64,000 bases of DNA. Origin: Marisa cornuarietis (taxonomy: Eukaryota > Mollusca > Gastropoda > Architaenioglossa > Ampullariidae). The stretch spans positions 3,288,501 to 3,352,500 of the forward strand of contig SMMW01000614.1 of assembly GCA_004794655.1 (NCBI GenBank), in the 5' to 3' direction. Under the pieces are notes generated by a model, which saw nothing but the letters and a program-made list of their open reading frames with translations, ran no database searches and was not told the origin of the DNA. How positions within the stretch are numbered: position 1 is the first letter of the stretch; the number at the start of each line of letters is the position of its first letter. Of the stretch, positions 25,175 through 37,306 are shown one piece after another. Both the position numbers and the translations under genes were made by a program.

Positions 25175-27010
25175 CATCCCCCCGTCGCTAAGCAATTACT
25201 GGATAGCTTCACGTTTACTCTCATTCAGTATGAGAGATCTTCAACAGTTTTCGCTCTTTTCTTCTCTTTTTTTGAAAAAAGTTCTGGGATAGTCGCAACG
25301 ATATACCCTACGGAAATGTCATAAACGCAAAATTGAAGTGTGGCCATTTACCGATTCAAGAGCAAGGAAGTCAGCCTCCGGAATGTCAGGAAATATTCCT
25401 TTTGCGTTATTAAGCTGGACTTAGTAATCGTTTCGCACTTGGTGATACAGCCGCAGTTTCTGCCATTTACTGGAAATAAATAGAAACGGTGGGAAACTAT
25501 TGATGAAATTTTCTTCTCAAAATCTTGGCTACGTTTTCAGCGCCGGGAGTTTCGCCAGTGCTACCCTGGAGCCTTGGGTTCACCTTCTTAGGTCTCATTT
25601 CTCTTGTGCACAGGAAGCTGTAGCAGCCCATTTTTTCCAGGCTGCAGGTTCTAGACACGATTACCGCACCGGATTGATTGATTGTTAGGATTTACAGCCG
25701 CGCGGGGTGGGTAGGAGGGTGGGGGTGGAGTTTGTGTCCTTGTCATGACAGAGGGAGTCTGCAGGCTCACTCTGCAGGAATGATGCTGACCTCGTGTGAA
25801 CTCTGATCTCGCGAGAGATCAGTGCCGGTCCGTGACTTTGCGAGACTTTATCTTTGCCGACTTGAACCGCTTCTCTTGACCACTCTGCTTCACACCTTCA
25901 CTTAAAGATCGAGTGGTTCTACTTTATTCGATTACGACTATCTCATACAAACTTGAAACTGTACAAAGCTAAGTTAAAAAGAGAACGGTTTATTTAAAAA
26001 AAAATTATGTAGAATCTGTTTTAGATGAGGCGAGAGGGAGAAATAGGGACTTGAGAAGGACAGACAGACATGTAGCGATACAAAAAGCCGGCCATACATA
26101 AACAGACTGAAAGAAAGACGCATAGGATACGGGTGTTTTGTCTATCCGGGTATTTAATACTGTTCAGTCAGCTTAATTCCTTATGAAATAGTACCAGTTC
26201 TGCTGGCTCCTAGCTCGTTCCACACCCTGCCACTGAGTGCTAAAACTACTGAAGCAGGGACACGGGAAATGAGAGAAGAAAGGAGTGTGTCGCAAGAATC
26301 GCAGTTTGATCAAGTTGTTTGCGTGGTTGTGTCTAGACCTTTTGTGCTCAACAGTTTAAACGTACATCAATGTTGCTGAAGACTCGAAACTAATTTCCGC
26401 ACTACTTTTTGAAGGTGGCCTCTAGTCTGTCTGCAAAGACAAAGAGAGTGAGTGAGAAAATAAAAGAGTGAGAGAGAGACTCAGAACTTAATACTGCGTG
26501 TTCCTGAACATTATAAAACTGTTGTGTGCCATCATTTCGTTTTTTTTTTTGAAATTTTTCTCACAGCGGGCCTCTAATTTTGAGTTCGTTGATATTTATC
26601 TTTCTGCTGTACTAATATCCATTAACTATTCAGGCTACGGTCTGTGCCGGCTCTGACCTAAAGGCTTGAAGCAGGAGGAGTGGGGTGGTGGAGTGGAGGG
26701 AAAAAAGACCCCCAATGGAGCGAGAAGATAAGATCGATTTTGTGAACGATTGCAAGAGTTTCAGGAACATAACGCCTTTGAACCCCTCTTCCCCACTCCT
26801 GCTCCCACCCGGTTCTGATGCAAATCTCATTGTTGGTCTGTGCAATGGTGGTCTTTGTGATGGGAATTCTTGCCTAGCCTGTGTTGGGAAAGCAATAAGC
26901 CATCCTTTATAGCCCTCTTCTGATTTTCTGTAAAAAATACAAAGTAAATGAAAATAATAAGTTGAAAAGAATCAGAAAGGCCATCGCATCACAGGGACAA
27001 TACATGCTCT
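25175..27010. other. No gene recognised
   Basis: Ordinary sequence with short GA-rich words. The segment near 26205-26240 (CTGGCTCCTAGCTCGTTCC) loosely resembles a LINE 3' end but is too short to call. Confidence 0.4.
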
Positions 27011-27012
27011 CA

Positions 27013-27013
<1 letters not shown>

Positions 27014-27064
<51 letters not shown>
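27014..27064. repeat. (CA)25 microsatellite
   Basis: A perfect run shortly before the 5' edge of the LINE at 27.1 kb. Confidence 0.95.
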
Positions 27065-27066
<2 letters not shown>

Positions 27067-27119
27067 AACATACTCGCCTTCACACTCTCGCAAAACACAA
27101 ACACAACACACACAACAGA

Positions 27120-28755
27120 CAAAAAAAACTGGTAGCTTCCAAATACAAAGAAGTGAATTGTGCTATCAGGAAAGGGATCATGGCAGGCAGGGAGAACTGA
27201 ATAAGGACCAACGCCTGACTAGGGAGGAGGGTATGACACAGAGTGACAGCAAACAAGGCATGCCAGCTACTAAAGACCCTCACCAAGACAGGTCAACACA
27301 AGACTTTAGATATCGAAGACAGCAATGGCCGTCCTTTTACACAAAGCTCTGCTGTACTAACACCTGCACAAATTCCAGATGGAGACAGACGCTAACATCC
27401 TTCAAACCAACCAGACTAGTACCAGCAAACTTCAAGACCTACCAGGGCAAAGGCTGAAGAGCGGTACACAGTCTGAAGGTAGGAAAGTCACCTGGTAATA
27501 ACAAAGTCCCTACTGAGCTGCTCAGGAAGGATGGAGATGAATCAACAAATGCCCTCACTACTCCGTGCCAAGGAGTCTGGGCACCCGAAGAATGGCACAG
27601 AGAAGCGACACAGTCATCATTCATACCTCTTACCCCCAAAAATTAAAGGAAAACAGCAAACAGAGCCAGAACTGCAGCCACCCAACCAAACTCATGCTGA
27701 AAGTAACACACAATCGCATCAACGCCTCTGCTGATGACTTGCTAGCAGAGAACAGGCTGACTTCAGATCTTCAACTGTCGCATTATTCCTCATCAACGGG
27801 ACCTCTAACACAAGGTCGTCGACCTTGACAAGGCTTTTGAAAGAGTCTGGCACAAACAGCTATGACATGTGATGCGAAAATTCACCATCCAAGAGGATCT
27901 CGTCCACTTCGTCAAAGCACCCATATAGGAGCTCAGCTGCTGGATAACCAATTATGAGCTTTCTTTCCCATGACACTAAAGGTCCGTTATCACCTATCCG
28001 TCTATCACCTGTACTGTTCAACGTCTTGGAGAACATCTCCATGACTATCACAGGCACATACAGAGAACTGCAAGCCATTATCAACAGACTGATAGACAGT
28101 TCAGACGCATGTAGAAGGGAGACTAGGACTGACCATAAGCAAAATCATGGTCATCGGCAGCGGCAAAGGAGAACGGGGCACAGCTCAAAGAGGTAAGCAG
28201 CTTTAAAAACTTGGAATCTATCCTCTCCAAAACTCTCCAGGGTCAAGACTTCAAAAGCGGGAGTGGCTAGGCTGGACAGGGTCTGTTGCAGCCATAGCAT
28301 CAGGCTTACTACGAAACATAGTCTCTACATGTCCCTATATCCTGCTTTACGGATGTGAAACGTGCACACTTATACTGATTAGGAGAATCTAGATATTCGA
28401 AAACAAGTGTCTGAGGAGTCTGCCTTGTATCTCGTACAAAGAACATAAAACCAATGACTTACATTGTACAAAGCAGGGTCGCAACACTCGTAGGACACTA
28501 GTAACCCGTAAGGGTACAGTCAAGCGCGTAAGCGGGTGTGATCTGGCCACGTGACCCGCCACAACACTTTCTCTAAAATTTATCTTTCAAGGTACTTTAG
28601 AGGGTCGTCGACGCCGCCAGAGGAAGAACTGGCTTACAAACGTGGACTGATCTTCCTGTGTAGAACCTCCTCACCATCCCCTCAGACAGGTGTGAGTAGC
28701 GGGTATTGTCAGTTACCGCGTCTATCCACGTGGTCTCCACAATGATTGGTACCAG
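27120..28755 (+). mobile_element. Non-LTR retrotransposon ORF2, decayed
   Basis: Successive frames carry the reverse-transcriptase landmarks in order: KSPG-like (KVPGNNKVPTELL, 27485), DLDKAFERVWH (about 27815-27855), LSPVLFNVLENI-like (about 28000), LYGCETCTL (28340-28370), ISYKEHKTND (28430-28460) and RHNTFSKIYL with an RGSST/PPEEEL tail (28555-28625). These are the thumb and carboxy-terminal words of a widespread invertebrate LINE. Many frameshifts and stops show it is dead. The 5' end (endonuclease) is missing. The clade is not assigned with certainty. Confidence 0.8.
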
Positions 28756-28759
28756 TCAA

Positions 28760-29600
28760 GACAACAAAAACCACACCAGTACATACACACAAGCATCTGC
28801 ACAGACACATAGCACAAAAGTATAAACATACACACACATGTACCCCACCACCACCATTACCACTACCACCACCGCTTCTAATCAAGGCTGATCACTCCAA
28901 GTGTTCTTTATCTGAATGGCTGTGACAAAACTGTTATTCAGGCTCGGTTGTCTTCTTCTGTGCGCACTGCAGCAGCTTGGCTGGCACGGCAGAACGCGCA
29001 TCGCTGCGCCATTAGTCAATGACTGCGAGGAGAAATATTTTGCTAAGGCTGCGCAAGCAGCGCCTTATCTCACACCAGCGACAATGTATCGTCATGAACT
29101 TGTTTGTTGTGTCGATGAGCAGGTTCCAGTTCGAAGCATTTGTTTGTTCAGACAACGAGAGTTGTCCAGATCCTTGACATGTTTGCTGCCTGGCCTGGAG
29201 TTAGGAGAACCGCCAAACTTCCGGCTGCTGACGTCATCAACACGAGCCAATCAAACTGCACCGCACGAAACGCCGCGAGCCAACCACTGATTGCGCAGCT
29301 TCAGGTTTATGGCTCTGACCTGCTTTTGAAAATTGGCCAACTTTTTTTGTCTGATCTCCCAGTCATCACAGAGTCTACAGGAGGCGAACCATCGAGAACT
29401 TTGGCGAATTATAGCAACAGTTGTATTAGGTTGTCCTGTCACTTCCTACAGGTCAAGAGAAGGGAATGTTGCTAAGATTATAAGGGATTTTTTTTCTTCC
29501 ACATTGTCTTCTGAATAAAGCGTGGAAATTTGAAGAATCCTATTCTTGACTCTCGTTAATAAACAAATAAAAAGCGTCAGAGAGAGAGAGAGAGAGAGGT
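28760..29600. other. No supported gene
   Basis: The frame 28916-29290 starts MAVTKLLFRLGCLLLCALQQ, which could act as a signal peptide, but no splice sites or homology support it. Confidence 0.3.
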
Positions 29601-29604
29601 TTTT

Positions 29605-29820
29605 CTTAACCGGACACTTCGTATACTCTGATACCCTCCCGCTTCATATCCTCCGCTCCAAACTCTGCTCCGTTGGCCAGCGCGCCTTCACCTGAGCCGT
29701 TCCACCTGCTTATGACACTCACCTCTTGTCCCTCACGCCAGGTTGTCTCTTTGAACAATTTTAAAAAGAAGCTTAAAACGCACCTCTTCAAAAAAGGTTT
29801 AGTACCTGCAAGAAAACTCA
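29605..29820 (+). mobile_element. Non-LTR retrotransposon 3' remnant
   Basis: The frame near the end reads SLNNFKKKLKTHLFKKGL (about 29745-29800), the typical last words of CR1/L2-type ORF2. Upstream pieces GQRAFT (about 29677) and PPAYDT in other frames fit the preceding RAFxxxxPxxWN motif. It is short, frameshifted and inactive. Confidence 0.5.
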
Positions 29821-30320
29821 CCTCAACACAGCCTTGAGCTGTTTCACAAGATCACGTGATATACAAGTCTTATATTAGTAGTAAAGTATAAATAATGAAG
29901 TCTTTGATCAGTATTACTGGCTGGCCCATGTTTTATGACATATAAAATATGACTGTCATATAAAAATCGCCAAGCGGTCGGACGGGTAGTGGTTGACTGA
30001 GTATGTAAAGCCTGGCTTGTGGTGGTCTCTTAAGGCATTAGAGTAGTGGACAGCCACACATTGCGACCAGCAAGAGCGACAAACACGCAAAAAGTCTGTC
30101 GGTTGCACATTTACTTGCGCGGAAGGCAGAGTTCAGTGTAAATCTGAGAAAAAAAAACTAGAGAAATTAATCGAAACATCAGCGCTGCATTGATTTCACC
30201 AACGCAGGAACCTTGTTCTGCCATGAGAACCAAGCGATGTGGGTGTACGCATGCGCAGAGAATGTGTTGTAGATAATACAGAAAAACAGATCGAACCTCA
30301 CAAAGCCCTTGTTTGGTAGC

Positions 30321-30328
30321 TATATAAA
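30321..30328 (+). promoter_or_regulatory. Possible TATA box for the SCYL2-like gene
   Basis: The sequence TATATAAA lies about 400 bp upstream of the SCYL2-like ATG. If it is used, transcription would start near 30350, with a roughly 370-base leader or a leader containing a small intron (possible acceptors end at about 30499 and 30607). AT-rich TATA-like strings are common in this window, so this is only a suggestion. Confidence 0.2.
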
Positions 30329-30721
30329 ACTCTTTTCGGTACAGCTGGGAGCTTGCACATATAAAATTGAGGAAAATGATAAGAAATATTGGGTACTTCG
30401 TATGGAGACAGCATTAGAACCTAGTTCACGATGCTTACCAGTCTGTGCCTGTCTCTTATAAAGCAATTTGTTTTCCTCTTTCATTTTGTGTTCCCTAGGG
30501 TTCAATTCTGCTGCTTTAATGTGCCGGCTGAGGTTTCGCTACTTTGGGCCGCACACTTCACCTTGATCCACACCTGCGTCTAACAAAACAGCCGCCACTC
30601 GCCGCAGTTGTCGTCGCTGGTGCTGTTGCAGTCAATGTTGGAGCACACCAGACAGGGGGAGCGCAACGGGAAGGCCGTGGGATGCAGCGACTCGCGACGA
30701 TGTAGACCGTGGACCTGTACA

Positions 30722-30871
30722 ATGGATGTCCTGTCCATGCTCAAGCACACTATCATCTCCAATGATGTCAACCCCATCACCAACTACTTCGACCTCGGCC
30801 GCCAGACGGGTAGCGCTGGGCCTGAACTGGCCTGGAAGATCTTCGAGGCCGTACGTAAAGAGGATAAAAAG
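30722..30871 (+). CDS. SCYL2: SCYL2-like pseudokinase, first coding exon
   Basis: Fifty codons from ATG to a canonical donor (AAG|GTAAGAG, cut after 30871, phase 0). Residues 17-42 (key words NPIT, FDLGR, GSAGPELAWKIF) match the start of the kinase-like domain of SCY1-like protein 2, where family members read NPVT, F-x-VG-R and AGxGLAWKI. SCYL2 is known as a catalytically poor kinase-fold protein of clathrin-coated vesicles and the trans-Golgi/endosome. Similarity stops exactly at the splice donor, so this is an exon and not a processed copy. The ATG has an ideal context (ACAATGG). An in-frame ATG at 30635 has a weaker context and lies outside the similarity. The glycine-rich loop is degenerate, as expected for SCYL proteins. 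Exon 2 was not found downstream, so the gene is partial here. The divergence also allows a SCYL2 paralogue. Confidence 0.75.
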
Positions 30872-31121
30872 GTAAGAGAGTTTTTATTTATTTATTTATT
30901 TGTATGTCGGTTTTTCCCAGTCACCTCCTGGCTTAATCATTCAGCCAAATAACTCACCCAGTCATGCTCACTCACCCCTCATTACTTACTCAACTACTCA
31001 TTACCTCAAAACTTACCTATTCACCCAACCGCTCACTCTCACTTTCTCACTTATCATCAAATCGCTTACCAAGTGACTGTCTCACACCTGTGCTTGTGCA
31101 TGTCATATCCGATCTCTATAA

Positions 31122-31257
31122 CTAGCACACACACCCACTCACACACCCACCCATACACATCAACCCCCCACTCACCCACCACACATCCACACACACCCAC
31201 ACCCCCACCCACTCACCCACCACACACCCACACACACCCACACCCACACCCCACTCA

Positions 31258-31312
<55 letters not shown>
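31122..31312. repeat. (CA)n with CACCC/CCCA-rich flank
   Basis: CACACCCAC-type imperfect repeat followed by a perfect (CA)27 at 31259-31312. It lies in the first intron of the SCYL2-like gene. Confidence 0.95.
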
Positions 31313-31316
<4 letters not shown>

Positions 31317-31554
31317 GAATACAGAAGACGCCGATCTTGCATGACAGCATCTCGCTTTGGCGCCATTTCGAAACGGTTAATGTCAGTCGTTACTTTGTGA
31401 CCAGCCATACATTAGTCATAAGATCTCCTCTCCGCGGCTCTTTATCTCTAGGACCATATCACGAACATGTGTATTTTCGTCTGTCTGTGTACGAGCGTGG
31501 CTGTGTGGTAAGCATTTGTAGGCTTCTCTTTTTTTTATTCTGTCCTTCCGCTAC

Positions 31555-31627
31555 CTCGTCTTCCCTGTGTGCTTTACTCTTCGATCTGATCAGTCCCTGT
31601 ACACATAGGGCTGCCTTCGTCCTCCTG
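31555..31627 (-). CDS. Weak exon candidate, minus strand
   Basis: A 73-bp open segment behind a very strong acceptor (TTTTTGTCTGCTGTTCTTTCAG), with donor GACGAG|GTAGCG and phase 2 in, 0 out. It would join 39344-39620 in phase (AG+C gives Ser). The product is basic (RRTKAALCVQGLIRSKSK). It lies inside the first intron of the plus-strand SCYL2-like gene, and a competing splice-bounded segment exists on the plus strand at 31452-31507. One of the two, or both, is probably chance. Confidence 0.2.
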
Positions 31628-31843
31628 CTGAAAGAACAGCAGACAAAAAGAAACAAATCCGGTGAGAACACAACAACACTGAAAAACTCAATATTTTCTT
31701 TCCTTACATTCAAGGTTTCGGGTTGCCCTTGCTTGTAATTTCCTGGCATTATTTCGATAAATTTTCAAACATGATATCTACGCACCAGTTATTTGCCTGA
31801 GAAACAAAACCCCGATACTTCGTCGTATTTCACTGAAGAGTGA

Positions 31844-31845
<2 letters not shown>

Positions 31846-31912
<67 letters not shown>
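31846..31912. repeat. (CA)33 microsatellite
   Basis: A perfect dinucleotide run. Confidence 0.95.
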
Positions 31913-31913
<1 letters not shown>

Positions 31914-32532
31914 ATACGTTCGTGCAAGACCATGACAGCTGCAGCATTTTCCTCTCTCCATCGTTTGATCCCGACACCGGTAGTTAATTTCCATGCCAAA
32001 AGCGTGGAGGTCTTTTTATGATATGATTGAGACGGGAATCTTGCTGCAAAAGCCATGCGCACGCATCTCATAAATATGCATATAAACACAGCCAGCACGG
32101 ACCGCACTGCGACTGCCGGGGGTGGCGGGTGGTGGGGAGGTGGGAGGGGATGAAGGTGAAACCCGCTCGAGAATGAGGGTTCAACAGATATTATCTGCCT
32201 GCCATTCAACGGTTTGCCTTCTCTTACATAGGCTGGAATCTGTAAGGGCGGACAGAAAACAAAACTGTTAATCTAAATATGACATCCGTGATGGCGACAC
32301 TTACTTTGATTTTGAAAACCGGGTTTTTTTGTGTGGAAGGGTTGGTGGGAGAGATGGGGGGGGGGAAGGAAGAGTGACGAATAATCTGTTTTGCCCATTA
32401 GTCAAGGGTTTTCTTTTTTCGTTTTCTCTGTGTCTTTTGTTCTTGTCGTTCATATGATAAGAATTTTTTCAATAATCGATAAAAACGAAAGAGTGGGTCA
32501 TGATTAAGCAAAGGAATGACTGAAGACCAAAG

Positions 32533-32631
32533 ACATGAGGAATGATGGAAAGAAAAGTAAGTAAAACATGAGGAATAATGGAAAGAAAAGTAAGTAAGAC
32601 ATGAGGAATAATGGAAAGAAAAGTAAGTGGG
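32533..32631. repeat. 33-bp tandem repeat, three copies
   Basis: The unit ACATGAGGAATAATGGAAAG plus AAAAGTAAGTAAG is repeated three times with about three differences. Non-coding. Confidence 0.85.
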
Positions 32632-33632
32632 CAAAGAAAGAGAGAACAATAAATAACAGGAGAAAATGGCTTCGTTGCACAAGTTAGATGAAGGCAATGA
32701 CAGCCAATGGATGTGAGCTACGATATTACCTTGTGAAAATATCTTCCATTCTTTGGTTATCTTTCCTTCTTTTTGTTTGTTTAGATTTTTTTAAAATTTC
32801 ATTCTTTGATTTTTTTATATCGTTCTTTTTTTTCAGCTTTTTTTTTTTCAGAAATGTGTCTTTCTATTGTATCTTTGTCCCTATCTCTCTTTTCTTTGTT
32901 TGTTCTTTATTTATTTCATACATGTATTAATTTTCTTTTTCTTACTTTTTTTTAGTTTTTTTTAATTTTTGTTTGTTTGCTTGCTTGTTTGTTTTTTTTA
33001 AGGATACAAAGGTTCCTTTTGGTAAAGTCAAGTGTAGAGACTGATGTTACATCCAGTAACAGTACAGTTCGCTAGCTAGAAGACTACCGCAAACAGCTGA
33101 ATATAAAATATTTGCAGCTTGACTGACTTGTAGGCGGTGGACTGTGTGACAGTAGACCGGGTGCAGTTGAATGGATAAGAGGAAGCAGCTAAAACGATCA
33201 TAAACTGCTCTTTTAATACATTCCAATTTAAACAAAAAAGACTTAAAACGACAACATAAAATAGAGAGCACACGGTACACAGTGTGAGTCCTGAGCAGTC
33301 ATTTGCACAGCCTCCTGTATGTGGTCGGAGGAATGGCATCACGTGGTTTGGCAAAGTTGGCGCCATCATCGCAAGTTGGGTCGAAAGAGAAGCAGCGGTA
33401 GTCTGTTATCCGTCTGTTTGATATTCAGTAGAAACAAAACGTGCTGAATTTACTCGCAAAGTTTGCGGGAACAGGGTAACAAGCTCGGTATTTCTGGGTG
33501 GAAAAGTGGCAACGGTAGGACGATACTGTGGGGCGACCGGGCAACAAAGTGCGACAAGCGATGACTTAATTGTTGGCCCCCGCAAGCAAACGAAAAATAT
33601 TTTTTTCCTTGCAGGAATCTGAGCACTCATTA

Positions 33633-34375
33633 AGGCCTATTCTCCCGCTGCAATGTTTTCAAGGTTTGCGCGTGCAAGATTTTGCCTGCTAGGCAGTGTT
33701 GCAGCACCGTTCTACTCTCACGTAGCAAGGCCACTCGCTAGTGTCCTGCGAGGTGACGTCATCCGCGCAGCGCATTGTGGGTAGTCGGCAAAATGGCAGA
33801 CAATCAGATACTTTCGGAAGCTACTGCTGTTACGTTAATAATATTGTCTGATGAGAGAGAGAGAGAGGAGAAAAAAAGATTTGGGTGAGGGGTGGGTAGC
33901 ACGAAGGAGTCGCTTAGGTGCCTTATTTTCATGTCCTCTAAAAGAAATATCTTCGGAAGACTCGAGAGAATGCAGACGCTTTTTGCGAATGTCGTCTGCA
34001 ACGTTTGAAGAACTTTTATATTTGATCGAGGCTGCCCAGAGCACGAGCAATTTCAATTCAGGCATTCTTGGCCTTATCTCGGTTGAGATACTCTGTACTG
34101 GCAGTGTCGAACAGACACATCATACTCGTACACCTTTCCTCTGACCTCATCGCCATTTTCTAATTTGGAGGTAAAAGGGAGGCGACTGTGTTCAAGCATT
34201 CTGATTGGCTACAGCCATGTGATGTAGGTCAGGCTCGGCAAGAAAACAGAACCGCGTCCTATCCTTGAAAACTTGATGCAAAGCCCCCACCCAGCCGTGT
34301 GCAAAACTCGAAAAGCTCCAAGCAGGGCTGCTAACCCTGCAATGTGCGGTAAATTGCAGCGTGTAGAATAGGCCT
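33633..34375 (+). mobile_element. PIF/Harbinger element, internally deleted
   Basis: Terminal inverted repeats AGGCCTATTCT plus GCTGCAA (left 33633, right end 34375) are flanked by the 3-bp target duplication TTA typical of this superfamily (33630-33632 and 34376-34378). Inside, an ATG at 33793 starts the amino end of a Harbinger transposase (MADNQILSEATAV), broken by one frameshift near 33851-33890. It continues with RKCRRFLRM-like residues (read as ECRRFLRMSSATFEELLYLI), then is lost. Only about the first 80 residues remain. The DDE catalytic core and the partner Myb-like gene are absent, so the copy is non-autonomous at 743 bp. Confidence 0.85.
33793..34144 (+). pseudogene. Harbinger transposase, truncated and frameshifted
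   Basis: Amino-terminal part of a PIF/Harbinger (HARBI1-like) DDE transposase. The recognisable order is MADNQILSEATAV, an acidic-basic RERE-like run, GWVARRSRLGA, then the FLRMSSATFEELLYLI helix that normally precedes the nuclease domain. The first part and the later part are in different frames. After the helix the sequence departs from the family and soon stops at 34144, consistent with an internal deletion. Nothing of the catalytic triad is left. Confidence 0.75.
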
Positions 34376-35509
34376 TTAAAGCTCTGGGAAACTTAAGTTG
34401 AACGAAATGGATACTTTGTAGAAGCATCTTTTTTTTTTGTAACAATTATTGGCAGTAAACAACGCACTAACATTTTTTAAAATGAAGTTTTCAGTCGGCC
34501 CTCGCCTGTCTTGCTCTGGAGTAAGCGGCCATTTTGTCCGGGTTATGGGTAAAGAGTGGCCAGGATTATATATAAGGGACCTTAGGCTAGTCCAGACTGT
34601 CTGCACCCGTCAAGGGTATGGAAACCGGTTAGTGTTGCCAGTTTGCATCTCGCTTACGACAACTGAAAGTGCGACTGCTGGGTACGTCACTTCCGCTTTC
34701 GCGGCCATGACACTTCTATCTCTTGCCACTCGACTGTCGGGAGCAAGTAGGCAGCAGACACCGAGACACCGTTAAATACGCACGGACCGTTTTTTTTTTT
34801 AACAGAGAGACTAAAAGTCTGTCAAGGGAGGTACTTAACTTGAGACTCGAAAATTATCTTTTGCTTTATTAGAGATAAACAATCTTAGGAAAGGAGTTTG
34901 TTTTGTTAACCTATGCAGGGATTGTTAAATTCAGATGTAATAATAGGGTAAGTTAGATTGTCTTTCAGTAGGGGGAAAATCAACAGGAACAATCCAAAAA
35001 AATAATTCATTGACATTTTGATCTTTATATCTGTAACTTTGCGTTGCAAGTTTGTACAGCTGATGCTTTTTACCATATTATGTTTGACATTGTTTCAAAT
35101 TAAAGGATCTTCGTCTTGTATTACACTGTGAACCCTTAATTATGCCACCCGAGGAAATACGACACTGAAATGAACTTGCGTGGGGTATGGTAGCTTCACA
35201 GTTCATAACATTTTCCTGAATTTTTATCCCGCTTGACAAGGAAAAGCTATTGTGTCTGTGGAGTGTGGTGTTCTCAATCATTTTTTTTCTTGGTTGCATG
35301 ATCATGCTATCGATTCATGAATACTTGTGAAAGCTCAGGTTGATATTCATGCTTGCTTACAACAAGCAAACAAACAAACAAACAAATAAATAAGTAGTGA
35401 ATAAATGTAGATTATGATGAGACTGATGTTAAATTTGTGATCGTAAATAAACAACAGAAAACTGACTAAATGCGTACATTAGATTGAACTTTTGCTAACA
35501 AACATGCAT

Positions 35510-35514
<5 letters not shown>

Positions 35515-35576
<62 letters not shown>
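35515..35576. repeat. (CA)30 microsatellite
   Basis: A nearly perfect run ending in CACGCACG. Confidence 0.95.
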
Positions 35577-35579
<3 letters not shown>

Positions 35580-36919
35580 GTTTATAATCAAGCAGATAAA
35601 TAAACACATGCATCCGGTATAATGAAGGAAAACTGTTTATTACATACAATTCTTCGGATTTTTTCTTTAATTAGTGTCTATAAAATTATTTTACATACTG
35701 ATCAAACAAATTTCAGTCCATCTGGACTCTTTTAAGCAGGAAATTCATTTTAGTCACTTTCACAAACGGCAGTGCATGTGCTGAGCAGATAAGCTCTCCA
35801 CTCTATTAACAAACGGCCACAACTGAAGCCAGAAGAGTTTTTTTTTAACATTTCTATATCGTTTGCTTTTTTTTTTCTTTTCTGTCTTTTCTTCCTCTGC
35901 TTGTAATATTCCTGAAACCTTGTCAAAATCTACAGACATTTTCCTGGCTCAAGGAAGTGATGAGCCTTACGAAGAATAATCCAAGGACCGTAAGCGACAG
36001 TTTTTAATTGATAGAATTAAATTATTGTGTTGTATGTGTTTTTGTAATTGCGTCTGCTGCGGTAAGGAAGAACTATGCCAATATAAATTTGTGTCCTTCG
36101 GTTTTTCATTTCTGACTTCTTTTCAGCAAAAATTGTGCCTCTGCCATTCGTACTTTTATGACATGTCCTGTCAGTCGACAGTGGCACACTCCGCTGATTA
36201 CCCGGGTTATCCCCACCCCGAGCATTCGGAATACTACCTTTTCACTGTCCACATCCTCTTTTCCCCCAAACATGTCCTTTTGTTGTTGTCAGGCCTAAAC
36301 CATTTGCGACATTAGCAGCAGCATTGCTTGCTGATAACGAAGATTAAAGAGAAAGAGGAATTCGAACAATCAGAGTGCATAAATACATAAAATTTATTTG
36401 TAAAAACTGGCCGATGGTTGTGCCTACGGCTGCTTGAACTTGTCCCCCCGAAGTACGGTGTTTGCCCTCAACTGTCTCTGATTCTCTTGGTCAATACACC
36501 GAGACACCGCTGTGCCTTATCTCTGCTCGCTGCCTTTATCTCACAACTGTTCTTGTCGCAGAATGGATCCCATTACAGCCAGGCACGGAACAGCTCGATG
36601 TTCGTCCTCGAAATGAACACCAAATGTATTTCTGTTCCTGCCTTCTCTTTCCCAAGAGTGCTCCGCTCTTCTCGACACCGACTTTAAGTTGTCGCAACTT
36701 CAGTTTGCTCGATTGTTCCCAAAAATTATTCTGCGATGTAAAAATGAGAGATTTCTTTTTTGATTTCTTTCTCCACCCGCCGCTTTTTAAGCCGAGCACG
36801 TTGGCACAGTCTGGTATGAAAATATACTTGGCTAAATGGATGTGATGTGTGTTCGGTTTAAACAGTGTTAGGACGAGTAACCTCGTCTGCCTGCCTTCTG
36901 TGTGTATAATTGCACCCAC

Positions 36920-36921
<2 letters not shown>

Positions 36922-36985
<64 letters not shown>
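36922..36985. repeat. (GT)32 microsatellite
   Basis: A perfect dinucleotide run. Confidence 0.95.
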
Positions 36986-36988
<3 letters not shown>

Positions 36989-37306
36989 AACGTGTTGTTT
37001 AAAATGATAACTGACGAGACTCGAACCGCAAGCCCTTAGAACAAAAGTGGCTTCACAATGAAAGAGGCGGACGTCCACAGTATAATTGTACAGTTATCGG
37101 CAAGTGGACCAGCTAGGCAAGAAAAGGAAAAGCGGCTGGCGGGTCAGGTCGCTGGTGCTGTCAGAAGCAATTGTTGCCGATCTGCTACGGCGGCTGCCGG
37201 ACCTGGCGTTAACCACTTACTGCGCGCCAGCCGCCGATTCATTTACCGTTTCCCAGCGCCATTTCCTTATCTAGCTGATGCTCTTGCTTCTGCGACAGTC
37301 TGCGAG

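Larger units (their letters stand above)
34380..37050. other. No supported gene
   Basis: Holds the CA and GT repeats at 35.5 and 36.9 kb. A strong plus acceptor at 36126 (GACTTCTTTTCAG) leads into a frame open to 36315 (QKLCLCHSYFYDMSC, SADYPGYPHPEHSEYY). It has no donor and could only be a terminal exon. Support is weak. Confidence 0.35.

Noticed and set aside
28916..29290. 124-codon frame with hydrophobic start
   Set aside because: Possible signal peptide, but no family words, no splice support, and overlapping frames of similar length.
31073..31738. 221-codon plus frame
   Set aside because: Its core is the CA/CCCA repeat; the ends show no family similarity.
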